Part shown: in pieces, positions 18,886 through 28,307 of the stretch | Layout of the letters: every line of letters begins with the position of its first letter | Numbering within the stretch: the stretch's first letter is position 1 | From: Streptomyces chrestomyceticus JCM 4735 | GTDB lineage: Bacteria; Actinomycetota; Actinomycetes; Streptomycetales; Streptomycetaceae | DNA: 64,000 nucleotides | NCBI RefSeq assembly: GCF_003865135.1 | Contig: NZ_BHZC01000001.1 | Location: forward strand, 5,394,001 to 5,458,000 | Reading direction: 5' to 3' | Translations under genes and position numbers: made by a program | The notes under the pieces: generated by a model | What the model was told of the DNA's origin: nothing | What the model saw: only the letters and a program-made list of their open reading frames with translations | The model's database searches: none

Positions 18886-21741
18886 GTGGACCGCAGGCGG
18901 CTCTCGCGCCAGGAACTGATCCGCGCCCGGAGCGGGACCGGGTTCGTCGGCCGCGAGGGCGAACTGTCGGCCTTCCGGGCCAATCTCGCCCGGGACCCGG
19001 CCGACCCGGATTTCCGGTTCCTGCACCACGTACGCGGTCAGGCGGGTGTCGGCAAGACGTCCCTCGTCCAGCGTTTCGAAGAAGAGGCGCGTGAGTACGG
19101 GGCGCTCACCGTGTACGTGGACGAGTCGGTGCACGGTGTCCCGGAGGCGATGGCCGAGATCAGCGCCCGGCTGGCCCGCCAGGGCAGCCCGCTGAAAGCT
19201 TTCGACAAGCTGCTGGCCACCTACCGGCAGCGACGGCAGGAGGCGGAGGCGGCGCTGGCCGGGCCGGACGAACCGGCCGCCGAGGCGCCGCCCTCGGCCG
19301 GCAGCCTGATCGTCGCCAGGGCGGGGGTGGCGGGCATCGGCCTGCTCCCGGGCGTCGGCCCCTTCGCCGGCGCGGTCGACGCCACCCAGGTCGCCCGCGG
19401 CACCGACCGGCTGCGCAGCCGGCTCGGCGCCCGGCTGCGCAACCACGACGACGTCGAGCTGGTCCTGTCCCCGGTCGAGGTGCTGACCCCGGTCTTCGTA
19501 CGGGAGCTGAACGACGCCGCCGACGCCGTGCCCGTCCTGGCGCTCTTCTTCGACACGTACGAGGCGACCGGCCCGCTCCTGGACACCTGGCTGCGCGACC
19601 TCCTCTTCAGCGACCGCTACGGCCCGCTCGCGCAGAACGTCATGGTCACCCTCTCCGGCCGGGACGCACTGGACCGGGGCTGCTGGGCCGACCACCTCGA
19701 ACACGTCACCGACGTACCGCTCGACGCCTTCACGGAGGCCGAGGCCCGCCGGTTGCTGTCGGCCCGGAACGTCACCGACGCGGAGACCGTCGACGTGATC
19801 CTGCGGCTGACCGGCCGCCTGCCGGTCCTGGTGTCCACCCTCGCCGAGAACCGGCCGCACGCGGCGGAGGCCGTCGACGACCCCAGCGACACCGCCGTCG
19901 AACGCTTCCTGAAGTGGGAGACCGACCCGGTACGCAGGGAAGCCGCGCTGGCCGCCGCCCTGCCGCGCCACCTGGACGAGGACGTGTACCGGGAAACGGT
20001 GGACGCGGCGGCCGCCGGCCACTTCGGGTGGCTGTGCACGCTGCCGTTCGTCTCCGGTCGCGGGGACCGGTGGCAGTACCACGAGGTGGTCCGTACGGCG
20101 ATGCTGCGCCTCCAGCGCCGCCGCTCGCCGCGCGCCTGGGCCGCACGGCACGGGCGGCTGGCGGAGGCGGCACGGCGGTGGCAGGCGGAGTGCGCGGGCG
20201 ACCGGAGCCCGGCCGAGTGCCGGTGGGACGCACGGTGGCGGGAGCTGCGCGCGCGGGAGGTCTACCACGCGCTGTGCGCCGATCCGCGGACGGCGCTGCC
20301 CGAGGCACTGTCCGAGGTCGTGACCACGGCCGAGCACGCCCCCGCCGGCGTACGGCTGGTCGCGCAGACCGTCCGGCAGGCGGGGGAGGACGGGGACGCG
20401 GCCGGGGTACGCCGCTGGGGCGAGCGGCTGACGGACGCCCTCGACGGACCGGACGGCCTGGAGCGGGCCCTGACGGCGCTGCTCGCCCGGCCCGGCCTCG
20501 GCACGCCGGAACAGTTGGCGATCCACCACGTACGCGGCCGCGAACGCCGGATGGCGCAGCGCTGGCGGGAAGCGCTCGCCGACTTCGACCGGTGCCTGGA
20601 GCTGGCACCGGACGACGTACGGGCATGGACCGGCCGCGGCCTGACGCACCGCTACCGGCGCGACTTCGAGCGCGCCGCCGAGGATTTCACCCGCGCCCTG
20701 GACCTGGACCCGGGCAGCGTGGCCGCGGCGTTCCACCTGGGCGAGACCAACCGGCTCATGGGACGCCACGAGCAGGCGCTGACGGTGCTCGACCGTACGC
20801 TGGAACTGGACCCGCGGCACGTGTCCGCCCACGGCAGCCGCGCCGTCTGCCTGCGGCACCTGGGGCGTTACGAAGCGGCGCTGACGGGGCTGGAGCGCGC
20901 CGTCGAGATGCGTCCCGACTACGCCTGGGCGATGGCCGAGCGGGGCATGACCTATCGGGCCATGGGCCGTTTCACGGAGGCGCTGGCGGAGTTCGACCGT
21001 GCGCTGGCCGTCAACCCGGCGTACGGCTGGGCCTCCGGAGCCCGGGGGCGGGTCGCGCTCCTCTCGGGGCGGCTCGCGGAAGCGGTGGCGGACTTCGACC
21101 GGGCGGCCGCCCTCGGAACGGTCGACCCCTGGCTCTTCGCCCGCCGCGCCAGGGCGAACGAGCTGCGGGGCGCGGAGACCGAAGCGCTCGCCGACTACGG
21201 CCGGGCCGCCGAGCCGGACGTGCCGGACGGCCCCCGGGCCGTCTTCCTGGCGGCACGCGCCGGATGCCTGCGCCGGGCGGGACGACTGGACGCGGCACGC
21301 GAAGCGGTCGAGGCCGCCACGGCCCTCGCGCCGGACGAACTGTCGGTGCGGTACGAGGCCGCGCTCCTCACCTGCGCCGTACGCGGGCCACGGGCCGCCG
21401 TGCCCGCCTGGGAGGCACTACGGGACGCGGAGTCCCGGCCGCCGGACGACGACGCCTTCACCGACCCCGCCGTGGCCGCCGTCGTCAGCCGCTGCGCCCT
21501 GGCCGACTGGGCCGGTGCCCAGGCCGTGCTCACCGGCCTGCTGCGCGACGGCACGCCCTGGGAGCGGCTGGCCGAAGCGGAGTTCGGGCTGCGGGAGCTG
21601 GCTGGGCTGCGGGAGTCGGCCGGGCTGTGGGAGCCGGTCGGGCTGCGGCCGGGCCTGGACGCGGCGGGTACGGACCGCTTGGCCGCGCTCCGTCGCGTAC
21701 TCCTGGAGCGGATGGCCGAAGTGGGCCCCGACCCTTCATGA
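18886..21741 (+). CDS. P-loop NTPase with C-terminal TPR array
   Basis: 951 residues. A Walker A motif GQAGVGKTSL lies at about residues 50-59, and LFFDTYEATGP (about 222) is a likely Walker B, so the first 400 residues form an NTPase like those of STAND proteins. From about residue 540 the chain holds at least five TPR units (for example ALADFDRCLELAPDDVRAW and AAEDFTRALDLDPGSVAAA). Such proteins are usually signal-responsive scaffolds or switches. The GTG at 18886 follows GGGAGG by six bases. No effector domain is fused. The neighbours, FO synthase and a small unknown protein, give no clue to its partner. Confidence 0.75.
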   Translation: MDRRRLSRQELIRARSGTGFVGREGELSAFRANLARDPADPDFRFLHHVRGQAGVGKTSLVQRFEEEAREYGALTVYVDESVHGVPEAMAEISARLARQGSPLKAFDKLLATYRQRRQEAEAALAGPDEPAAEAPPSAGSLIVARAGVAGIGLLPGVGPFAGAVDATQVARGTDRLRSRLGARLRNHDDVELVLSPVEVLTPVFVRELNDAADAVPVLALFFDTYEATGPLLDTWLRDLLFSDRYGPLAQNVMVTLSGRDALDRGCWADHLEHVTDVPLDAFTEAEARRLLSARNVTDAETVDVILRLTGRLPVLVSTLAENRPHAAEAVDDPSDTAVERFLKWETDPVRREAALAAALPRHLDEDVYRETVDAAAAGHFGWLCTLPFVSGRGDRWQYHEVVRTAMLRLQRRRSPRAWAARHGRLAEAARRWQAECAGDRSPAECRWDARWRELRAREVYHALCADPRTALPEALSEVVTTAEHAPAGVRLVAQTVRQAGEDGDAAGVRRWGERLTDALDGPDGLERALTALLARPGLGTPEQLAIHHVRGRERRMAQRWREALADFDRCLELAPDDVRAWTGRGLTHRYRRDFERAAEDFTRALDLDPGSVAAAFHLGETNRLMGRHEQALTVLDRTLELDPRHVSAHGSRAVCLRHLGRYEAALTGLERAVEMRPDYAWAMAERGMTYRAMGRFTEALAEFDRALAVNPAYGWASGARGRVALLSGRLAEAVADFDRAAALGTVDPWLFARRARANELRGAETEALADYGRAAEPDVPDGPRAVFLAARAGCLRRAGRLDAAREAVEAATALAPDELSVRYEAALLTCAVRGPRAAVPAWEALRDAESRPPDDDAFTDPAVAAVVSRCALADWAGAQAVLTGLLRDGTPWERLAEAEFGLRELAGLRESAGLWEPVGLRPGLDAAGTDRLAALRRVLLERMAEVGPDPS

Positions 21742-21760
21742 CCGGCCCGTAGACCCTCGC

Positions 21761-21827
21761 CCGTCCGCCGTCAGGCCCTCATCCGTCTCCCGGTCAGGCC
21801 CTCACCCGTCCGCCGTCAGCCCCTCAC
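21761..21827. repeat. 22-23 bp tandem repeat, three copies
   Basis: Three abutting units at 21761, 21783 and 21806 share the pattern CCGTCCGCCGTCAGGCCCTCAC with few changes. The last unit reaches into the end of the minus-strand gene at 21824. They fill the gap between two convergent genes. Confidence 0.65.
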
Positions 21828-22084
21828 CCGTCCCCCGTCTCCGCCTCCGCCTCGTGCTGGAGGATGCACTGCTGCCACTGCGCCAGTGCTTCCGCGCGGT
21901 CGCCGCCGGTGTCCTCGGCGGCGGAGATGAGGGCGTCGGCGGCCATCGCGGCCAGCCGGACGGTGATCTGGCACACGTCACGCTGGGAGAGCGGCCGGAG
22001 GAGTTCCACGGCGCCGTCGCTGTCACCGGCCAGGGCGCAGGCCACGGTGGCCATGGCGGTGCGGTCCCACTCGAAGTCGGGCAT
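21824..22084 (-). CDS. Small hypothetical protein
   Basis: 86 residues, acidic and helical (MPDFEWDRTAMATVACALAG at the start). No signal peptide or known motif; the middle (LLRPLSQRDVCQITVRLAAM) looks like an amphipathic helix pair. Codon use is normal for the window. It is divergent from the ADP-ribosylglycohydrolase gene, with 218 bases between the starts. Its ribosome site is weak. Function unknown. Confidence 0.6.
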   Translation of the reverse strand: MPDFEWDRTAMATVACALAGDSDGAVELLRPLSQRDVCQITVRLAAMAADALISAAEDTGGDRAEALAQWQQCILQHEAEAETGDG

Positions 22085-22302
22085 GAAGGAAGCATTCCCC
22101 CCGCACGCCGGACGTATGGCCTCGGTACGCAGGGGGCACGACTGTGCTGATCGGGACCGTAGTGATCAAAAGCCTCCGGTGGGGTGACTGTTCGCATAGC
22201 GTTCCTTGCCCGGAGTTGGCCGTTCTTGGTCGATTACAGTGCTGCGACAGGGGGGCGTAAGGACCCCGTAAGGGAAGTGGTGGGCCACGGGGAGGGACGA
22301 GC

Positions 22303-23424
22303 GTGAGTACAGCGGCAGGCGGTACGGCCATCTGGGGCCGCGCCGAACAGCAGGACTTCCGCAGCCGGGTACGCGGCTGCCTGCTGGGCGGGGCGATCGG
22401 TGACGCACTCGGCGCCGGCATCGAGTTCAGCTCGCTGGACGCGATCCGCGAGGCCCACGGCCAGGACGGCGTGACGGACTACGTACCGGCCTTCGGGCGG
22501 CGCGGCACGGTCACCGACGACACCCAGATGACGCTGTTCACCGTCGACGGACTGATCCGCGCCCAGGTACGGCGCGACACCGGCGCCTGGCACCCGCCCA
22601 CCGACGTGCACCGCGCGTACCTGCGCTGGGCCGCCACCCAGCGCGACTGGGGCCCCGACGAACGCAAGAAGGACGACGGCTGGCTGGCGCGCGAGGAGTG
22701 GCTGTACGCGCAGCGGGCGCCCGGCCGGGCCTGCCTGTCCGGCCTCGGCGACGACGTGATGGGAACGCTGGAACAGCCCAAGAACCCGGAATCCAAGGGC
22801 TGCGGCGCGGTCATGCGGTCGGCGCCCTTCGGGCTGCTGGTCGGCTGGGAACCGCAACTGGTCTTCCAGCTCGCCGTCGAGTGCGCCGCCCAGACGCACG
22901 GCCACCCGACCGGCTACCTCGCGGCCGGCGCCATGGCGGTGATCAACCACTCGCTGGCCCGGGGTGAGGACCTGGACAGCGCCGTACAGAAGTCCCTGGC
23001 CCACCTGGCCACCCGGCCGGACCACGAGGAGACCACCGAGGCGCTCAAGCAGGCGCTGGGCGCCGTACGGCAGGGCATGCCCACGGCCGCCCGCGTGGAG
23101 TCGCTCGGCGCGGGCTGGACGGCCGAGGAGGCCCTGGCGATCGGCGTGTACTGCGCACTGGTCGCCGAGGATGTCCGGCACGGGCTGCTGCTGGCGGTCA
23201 ACCACGGCGGCGACAGCGACTCCACCGGCGCCATCTGCGGCAATCTCCTGGGCACCCTGCACGGCGAGACGGCACTGCCGCCCGTGTGGCTGGCCGAGGT
23301 GGAGGGCCGCGCGACGATCCTGCAACTCGCCGACGACTTCGCCATGGAGATGACCCAGGGCCCGGCCCTGCACGGACCGGGCAACTCCGCGCCGGGGTGG
23401 CTGGAGCGGTATCCGCGGGCTTGA
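22303..23424 (+). CDS. ADP-ribosylglycohydrolase (DraG-like) family protein
   Basis: 373 residues. The family motifs are visible: GCLLGGAIGDALGAGIEF near residue 26, TVTDDTQMT at about 70 (two of the magnesium-binding aspartates) and NHGGDSDSTGAI at about 305 (the second metal site). Members remove ADP-ribose from proteins or small molecules in the cytoplasm. The GTG at 22303 has GGGGAGGG ten bases upstream. It is probably a single-gene unit; a 410-base gap follows. The target cannot be read from the context. Confidence 0.9.
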   Translation: MSTAAGGTAIWGRAEQQDFRSRVRGCLLGGAIGDALGAGIEFSSLDAIREAHGQDGVTDYVPAFGRRGTVTDDTQMTLFTVDGLIRAQVRRDTGAWHPPTDVHRAYLRWAATQRDWGPDERKKDDGWLAREEWLYAQRAPGRACLSGLGDDVMGTLEQPKNPESKGCGAVMRSAPFGLLVGWEPQLVFQLAVECAAQTHGHPTGYLAAGAMAVINHSLARGEDLDSAVQKSLAHLATRPDHEETTEALKQALGAVRQGMPTAARVESLGAGWTAEEALAIGVYCALVAEDVRHGLLLAVNHGGDSDSTGAICGNLLGTLHGETALPPVWLAEVEGRATILQLADDFAMEMTQGPALHGPGNSAPGWLERYPRA

Positions 23425-23510
23425 GGGGGGGCGGCGCGGCTGCGGGGCGGGGGCGTGATGCTTGGTCGCGGGGCGGACGTACGTCGGGCTGCGGCGGCAC
23501 CGTGGGCGCG

Positions 23511-23603
23511 AACCGCGCTTCTACCGGGGCGAATCGAACGCCCACATCCCCCCAGCAGGGGGTTACCCAGGGGCGGCGCGCCGGAACCGTGCCGCCCGCC
23601 CCA
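23511..23603. repeat. Intergenic repeat element, copy 1
   Basis: About 93 bases that match 27031-27123 over most of their length, with an identical core of CCCCCCAGCAGGGGGTTACC. The core can fold as CCCCC...GGGGG. The pattern (GGGG...GGAAC.GYGCC) resembles the short GC-rich intergenic repeats common in Streptomyces chromosomes. The gap 23425-23834 holds nothing else that I can identify except a C/A-rich stretch. Confidence 0.7.
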
Positions 23604-23834
23604 CCGGATCCCGTCCGCACCATTAGGCCCCGCCCCGTCCCACCCCGCCCTGCCCCCATCCCTCCCGCCCCTCCCACCCCAACCGCACCGCCACGAACTC
23701 ACGCCCCCACCACCCCCGTTCGCAATGTCCCGCTTTGGGGTGGCCTTGGTCGACAAACCCGCCCCGGGCATGCGAGAACAGCCCAGGGGGCCGCAGGCGG
23801 TGCGTGCCGCAGCCGTACGAGGGGGAGAGAGATC

Positions 23835-24815
23835 ATGGGCCGCTACCTGCTGCGCAGGCTGGCCGGTTACCTCGTCCTGGTGGCCGTGGCGGCGTCCCTG
23901 ACGTACTTCCTCGCCGGGCTGAGCCTGAACCCGCGGGCCCGGTTCGAGAACCACAACCCGCCGCTGCCCGAGGCCGCCGTCACCCGCACCCTCGACGACG
24001 TCAACATGAACCCGGACACCCCGGTGGCGGTCCGCTTCGCGCGCTGGGCCGGTGACGTCGTCCACGGCGACCTCGGCCGGACCCTCTCCGGCGACTCGCT
24101 CAACGACGACTTCGGCCGCCGGGTCGGTGTCAGCACCCGGCTGCTGCTCCTGGCCACCTTCGCCGGCTCGGCGCTCGGCGTCGCCGTCGGCGCGTACGGC
24201 GCGATCCGCCAGTACCGGTTCTTCGACCGGTTCTCCACCCTCGCCTCGTTCTTCGTCCTGGCCATGCCGGTGTTCGTGGTCGGCGTCGCCCTGAAGATCG
24301 GCGCCACCGCCCTCAACGACGGAACGCAGACGATCAAAGTCCTCGGCGAGTACGACGCGCAGTACGCCGGCCGGTGGGACCCCGCCGCCCTGTTCAACCG
24401 GGCCCAGCACATGCTGCTGCCCGCCCTGACCCTGATCATCGTGCAGGTCGCCCTCTACAGCCGCTACCAGCGCAACACCATGCTCGACGTGCTCGGCGCC
24501 GACTTCCTGCGTACCGCGCGCGCCAAGGGACTGCGCCGCCGCACCGCCTTGTTACGGCACGGGCTGCGCACGGCCGTCCTGCCGGTGGTCCCGCTGCTGG
24601 TCTACAACATCGTGCTGCTCTTCGCCGGTGCCACCTTCGTCGAGAAGACCTTCGGCTGGCACGGCATGGGCGAACTGCTCGTCGACTCGGTCGCCGGCCA
24701 GGACGTCAACGCAGTCGCTGCGGTGGGACTGTTCACCGCCGTACTGGTGCTGGCCGCGGGACTGCTCTCGGACCTCCTGTACGCGGCCCTGGACCCCCGC
24801 GTAAGGGTGCGGTGA
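23835..24815 (+). CDS. Peptide-type ABC transporter permease (DppB-like)
   Basis: 326 residues. It begins MGRYLLRRLAGYLVLVAVAA, the typical first helix of the DppB/OppB family, and has about six helices with the EAA loop in FLRTARAKGLRRR at about residue 223. It forms one half of the membrane channel of an ABC importer for peptides, nickel or similar cargo. The ATG follows GGGGGAGAGAGATC. I rejected the longer open frame because it runs through the upstream repeat. Its stop overlaps the next gene as TGATG, so the operon is coupled. Confidence 0.9.
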   Translation: MGRYLLRRLAGYLVLVAVAASLTYFLAGLSLNPRARFENHNPPLPEAAVTRTLDDVNMNPDTPVAVRFARWAGDVVHGDLGRTLSGDSLNDDFGRRVGVSTRLLLLATFAGSALGVAVGAYGAIRQYRFFDRFSTLASFFVLAMPVFVVGVALKIGATALNDGTQTIKVLGEYDAQYAGRWDPAALFNRAQHMLLPALTLIIVQVALYSRYQRNTMLDVLGADFLRTARAKGLRRRTALLRHGLRTAVLPVVPLLVYNIVLLFAGATFVEKTFGWHGMGELLVDSVAGQDVNAVAAVGLFTAVLVLAAGLLSDLLYAALDPRVRVR

Positions 24816-25888
24816 TGCGTACCGCACCCGGCGGCCGTACGCCGTCGTCCCGCCGCGCGCCGTGGTCCCGCCGTACACCGTCGCCCGGCCGCGCGCCATC
24901 GCCCCGCCGTACGGCATCGCCCCGCCGTACACCGTGGTCCGGCCGTACCCGTACCCCACGGTCCGCCCGCCCGCCCCGTGACCAGCACCCGTCCCGCGCC
25001 CGCCTCACCGCGCGCCGCTTCGCGCGCAACCGGCTCGCCGTGGCCGGGCTGGCGCTGCTCGTCCTCCTCTTCCTCGCCGCGTACGCCGGCCCGCTGCTGA
25101 CCCCCTGGGACCACCGCACCCACGACTTCCTCAACTTCCTCTCCGGACCGTCCGCCGAACACTGGTGGGGCACCACCCAGAGCGGCCTGGACCTGTACGC
25201 GCTCACCCTGCGCGGACTCCAGAAGTCCCTGGTCATCGGCATCCTCGTGGGAGTGGTCTCGACTCTCCTGTCGGCCGTGGTGGGCGCTTTCGCCGGGTAC
25301 TTCGGCGGCTGGACCGACCGCGTCCTGACGGGCGCCGTCGACCTGCTGCTGGTGATGCCCGCGTTCCTGGTCGTCGCCGTCCTGTCGCCGCTGGTCCGCG
25401 GCTCCGGCTGGCCGGTCTTCGTCGTGCTGCTGGCCGCCTTCAGTTGGATGATCACCGGGCGGGTGGTGCGCAGTGTGACGCTCACGCTCAAGGACCGCGA
25501 GTACGTCAAGGCGGCCCGCTACATGGGCGTACCGGGGCCGGTGATCGTCTTCCGGCACATCCTGCCCAACATGGCCTCCCTGCTGATCATCGACGCGGTC
25601 ATCCAGGCCGGGGCCGCGGTCATCGGGGAGAGCGGCCTGTCGTACTTCGGGTTCGGGGTGCAGCCGCCGGACGTGTCGCTCGGCACGGTCATCGCCGACA
25701 ACACCAACATGGCCGCGAGTTACCCGTGGCTGTTCTTCTTCCCCGCCGGGTGCCTGGTGCTCATCGGCGTCTCCCTCGCCTTCATCGGCGACGGACTGCG
25801 GGACGCGTTGGACCCCGACTCGGCGGCGGCGCAGGCGCGCGCCAAGAAGCGTGGGAAGCGCGCCGCCATGGAAGGCCGCCGCCGGTGA
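24815..25888 (+). CDS. Peptide-type ABC transporter permease (DppC-like), Arg/Pro-rich tail
   Basis: 357 residues. From about residue 70 it is a normal DppC-type permease: [20 protein letters not shown], six helices and the EAA loop in [13 protein letters not shown] near residue 231. The first 65 residues are an unusual Arg/Pro/Ser/Thr-rich tract with repeats of the form RRTPSPxR, encoded by degenerate CCGTAC/CGCC units. It is cytoplasmic and may be unstructured. An internal start cannot be excluded; the ATG at 24815 is favoured by its overlap with the upstream stop. The C-terminus overlaps the first ATPase gene as GTGA. Confidence 0.88.
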   Translation: MRTAPGGRTPSSRRAPWSRRTPSPGRAPSPRRTASPRRTPWSGRTRTPRSARPPRDQHPSRARLTARRFARNRLAVAGLALLVLLFLAAYAGPLLTPWDHRTHDFLNFLSGPSAEHWWGTTQSGLDLYALTLRGLQKSLVIGILVGVVSTLLSAVVGAFAGYFGGWTDRVLTGAVDLLLVMPAFLVVAVLSPLVRGSGWPVFVVLLAAFSWMITGRVVRSVTLTLKDREYVKAARYMGVPGPVIVFRHILPNMASLLIIDAVIQAGAAVIGESGLSYFGFGVQPPDVSLGTVIADNTNMAASYPWLFFFPAGCLVLIGVSLAFIGDGLRDALDPDSAAAQARAKKRGKRAAMEGRRR

Positions 25889-27378
25889 CCGGACAGCGCG
25901 CCACCGCCCCGGAGCCGGCGGCCGCCCGCCCCGCCCTCCAGGTGACGGACCTGCACGTCACCTTCCCCGGCGAACACGGCCCCGTACACGCCGTACGCGG
26001 TCTGAGCTACGCCGTACGGCCAGGCGAGGTGCTCGGCATCGTCGGGGAGTCCGGCTCGGGCAAGTCCGCCGCCGCCCAGGCCGTCCTCGGACTGCTGCCG
26101 GACGGCACCGCCGTACGCGGCTCCGTCGAACTGGACGGCCGGGAACTGCTCGGACTCGGCGACGCCGCGCTGTCCAGGATCCGCGGCAACGGCATCAGCA
26201 TGGTCTTCCAGGACCCGCTGTCCGCCCTCACGCCCGTCTACAGCATCGGCAGCCAGCTCGTCGAGGCGCTCCGGGTCCACCAGGACCTGAGCCGCAAGGC
26301 CGCACGGGACCGCGCCGTCGAACTCCTCGCCCTCGTCGGCATCCCCGACCCTCGGCGCCGCGCCGACGCCTTCCCGCACGAGTTCTCCGGCGGGATGCGG
26401 CAGCGCGCGGTGATCGCCATGGCCATCGCCAACGAACCGAGGGTGATCGTCGCGGACGAGCCGACCACCGCGCTCGACGTCACCGTCCAGGCGCAGATCC
26501 TGGACGTCCTGCGGACCGCCAGGGAGGTGACCGGCGCCGCGATCGTCCTGATCACCCACGACCTGGGGGTGGTCGCGGGGTTCGCGGACCGGGTGCAGGT
26601 CATGTACGCGGGCCGGCCCGTGGAGGCCGGTACGGTCGACGCGATCTACTACCGGCCCCGGATGCCGTACACCATCGGCCTGTTGGGCGCGACGCCCCGC
26701 CTGGACGGGCCCACGGGCGTACCGCTGACCCCCGTACACGGCACCCCGCCGTCCCTGACGGCCCTGCCGCCCGGCTGCCCGTTCGCCCCGCGCTGCCCCG
26801 TCGCCGTCCCCCAGTGCCACGAGACGGAGCCCGACCCGGCCCCGGCGGTATCGACGGCCGTCACCCCATCCGCTGCGGTCGCCCCGGCCACGGCGGCTCC
26901 CGGCCATACCGCCGCCTGCCACCGCAGCGAGGAGATCGCCTCGGGGGCGCTGCCTCGGGCGGGGATCTTCGCGGGGGTCGGGGGGACGCCCTTTGGCGGG
27001 GACGGCACGCCCGCACCCCAAACCCATGCAGACCGCGCGCCTACGAGGGCAAATCGAACGCCCCGGACCCCCCAGCAGGGGGTTACCCAGGGGCCACGGC
27101 CCGGAACCACGCCACCCGCCCCGCAACCCGCCCCCTCGCCCCTGTCCACCCTCTCGCCCCGATCACCCCCTCGCCCAAGCCCCCCGTCCCACCCACCCCC
27201 CACCCCGCCATCCTCGAAGTCGAAGACCTCGTCAAGCACTACCCCCTCACCCGCGGCACCTTCGTCAAGCGCACGATCGGCGCCGTGCGGGCCGTGGACG
27301 GCATCAGCCTCGTCGTGCGGGAGGGGGAGACGCTCGCCCTGGTCGGTGAGTCGGGGTGCGGCAAGACCACCACCCTGA
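25885..27378 (+). CDS. ABC transporter ATP-binding protein (DppD/OppD-like), extended 3' end
   Basis: Conserved residues 1-350 form a full ATPase: Walker A GESGSGKS at about 53, signature FSGGMRQR at about 168, Walker [10 protein letters not shown], and the C-terminal [10 protein letters not shown] oligopeptide-ATPase motif. Normal family members end soon after the CH motif reached near 26920. Here the frame stays open without a stop to 27378, across a repeat element and into the next ATPase gene in another frame. The last 150 residues are therefore Pro/Ser-rich and probably not native. The GTG at 25885 overlaps the permease stop. It energises the importer. Confidence 0.75.
   Translation: MTGQRATAPEPAAARPALQVTDLHVTFPGEHGPVHAVRGLSYAVRPGEVLGIVGESGSGKSAAAQAVLGLLPDGTAVRGSVELDGRELLGLGDAALSRIRGNGISMVFQDPLSALTPVYSIGSQLVEALRVHQDLSRKAARDRAVELLALVGIPDPRRRADAFPHEFSGGMRQRAVIAMAIANEPRVIVADEPTTALDVTVQAQILDVLRTAREVTGAAIVLITHDLGVVAGFADRVQVMYAGRPVEAGTVDAIYYRPRMPYTIGLLGATPRLDGPTGVPLTPVHGTPPSLTALPPGCPFAPRCPVAVPQCHETEPDPAPAVSTAVTPSAAVAPATAAPGHTAACHRSEEIASGALPRAGIFAGVGGTPFGGDGTPAPQTHADRAPTRANRTPRTPQQGVTQGPRPGTTPPAPQPAPSPLSTLSPRSPPRPSPPSHPPPTPPSSKSKTSSSTTPSPAAPSSSARSAPCGPWTASASSCGRGRRSPWSVSRGAARPPP
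27031..27123. repeat. Intergenic repeat element, copy 2
   Basis: Same element as at 23511-23603, offset by exactly 3520 bases, with the identical CCCCCCAGCAGGGGGTTACC core. It sits where the end of the first ATPase gene and the start of the second should be. The two copies flank the two permease genes and the first ATPase gene. Confidence 0.7.
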
Positions 27379-28238
27379 TGGAGATCATGGACCTGGCGGC
27401 CGGGCAGGCGGGCACCGTCCGCCTCTTCGGACGGGACGTACGCGACCTGGACCGCGCCGCGCGCCGCGCCCTGCGCCGTGACCTCCAGATCGTCTTCCAG
27501 GACCCGACGGCCGCACTGGACCCCCGGATGCCCGCCGGCGACATCCTCGCCGAGCCGCTGCGCACCCACCGCTGGCCCAGGGACCGGATCGCCGCCCGGG
27601 TCCCCGAGCTGCTGGAGACGGTCGGCCTGGCGGCCACGGACGCGGGCCGCTACCCGCGCGAGTTCAGCGGCGGCCAGCGCCAGCGCATCGCCGTCGCGCG
27701 CGCCCTGGCGCTGGAGCCACGGCTGCTGGTGCTGGACGAGCCGGTCTCCGCGCTCGACGTGTCCGTGCAGGCCGGTGTGCTGAACCTGCTGGACGAGCTG
27801 AAGGCGCGGCTCGGCCTGAGCTACCTGCTCGTCGCCCACGACCTGTCCGTCGTCCGGCACAGCGCCGACCGGATCGCGGTCATGTACCTGGGCCGCATCG
27901 TGGAAACGGGGGCCACCTCGGACGTGTTCGCGGCGCCGGCGCACCCGTACACCCGGGCTTTGCTGTCCGCCGTACCGCTGCCCGATCCGCGCAAGGAGCG
28001 GGCCAGGACCCGGATTCTGCTGCGCGGCGACCCGCCGAGCCCGGCGGACGTGCCGTCCGGCTGCCGGTTCCGCGGCCGCTGCCCGCTGTACGCGACGCTC
28101 GGCGCGCCGGAGCAGCGGCGCTGCGAGCAGCAGGACCCGCCCCCGGAGCCCGTCGGGCCCGGCCACGAGTCGGCCTGCCACTACGCGGGGCCCGGGACCG
28201 CGGGGCACGGGCCGGTCACACCGCCCACAGGAGGCTGA
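27210..28238 (+). CDS. ABC transporter ATP-binding protein (DppF/OppF-like), no visible start
   Basis: The second ATPase: strand [13 protein letters not shown] at the given start, Walker [10 protein letters not shown], signature FSGGQRQR, Walker [13 protein letters not shown] and the C-terminal [10 protein letters not shown] motif. The frame is open far upstream, but no ATG, GTG or TTG occurs in it between about 26940 and 27285; the GTG at 27285 would delete the first conserved strands. So the gene lacks a normal start, and the frame differs by -1 from the upstream ATPase. It may be made by frameshifting as a fused protein, or be inactive. The coordinate given is the domain start. Confidence 0.7.
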   Translation: MLEVEDLVKHYPLTRGTFVKRTIGAVRAVDGISLVVREGETLALVGESGCGKTTTLMEIMDLAAGQAGTVRLFGRDVRDLDRAARRALRRDLQIVFQDPTAALDPRMPAGDILAEPLRTHRWPRDRIAARVPELLETVGLAATDAGRYPREFSGGQRQRIAVARALALEPRLLVLDEPVSALDVSVQAGVLNLLDELKARLGLSYLLVAHDLSVVRHSADRIAVMYLGRIVETGATSDVFAAPAHPYTRALLSAVPLPDPRKERARTRILLRGDPPSPADVPSGCRFRGRCPLYATLGAPEQRRCEQQDPPPEPVGPGHESACHYAGPGTAGHGPVTPPTGG

Positions 28239-28307
28239 AGAACACCTCCCGCACCACGCCCTCCCTGTGTTTCCGTCAGTGCAGTCGAGAAAGGGAACGT
28301 CTCCGCA

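Noticed and set aside
16018..20859. Very long open frame of 1613 codons on the minus strand
   Set aside because: It is antisense to fbiC and the NTPase-TPR gene, both with clear motifs; long antisense frames are expected at this GC content.
27061..27085. Programmed -1 frameshift signal between the ATPase genes
   Set aside because: The same C-run and stem occur in the non-coding copy at 23548, so they belong to the repeat; kept only as a possibility.
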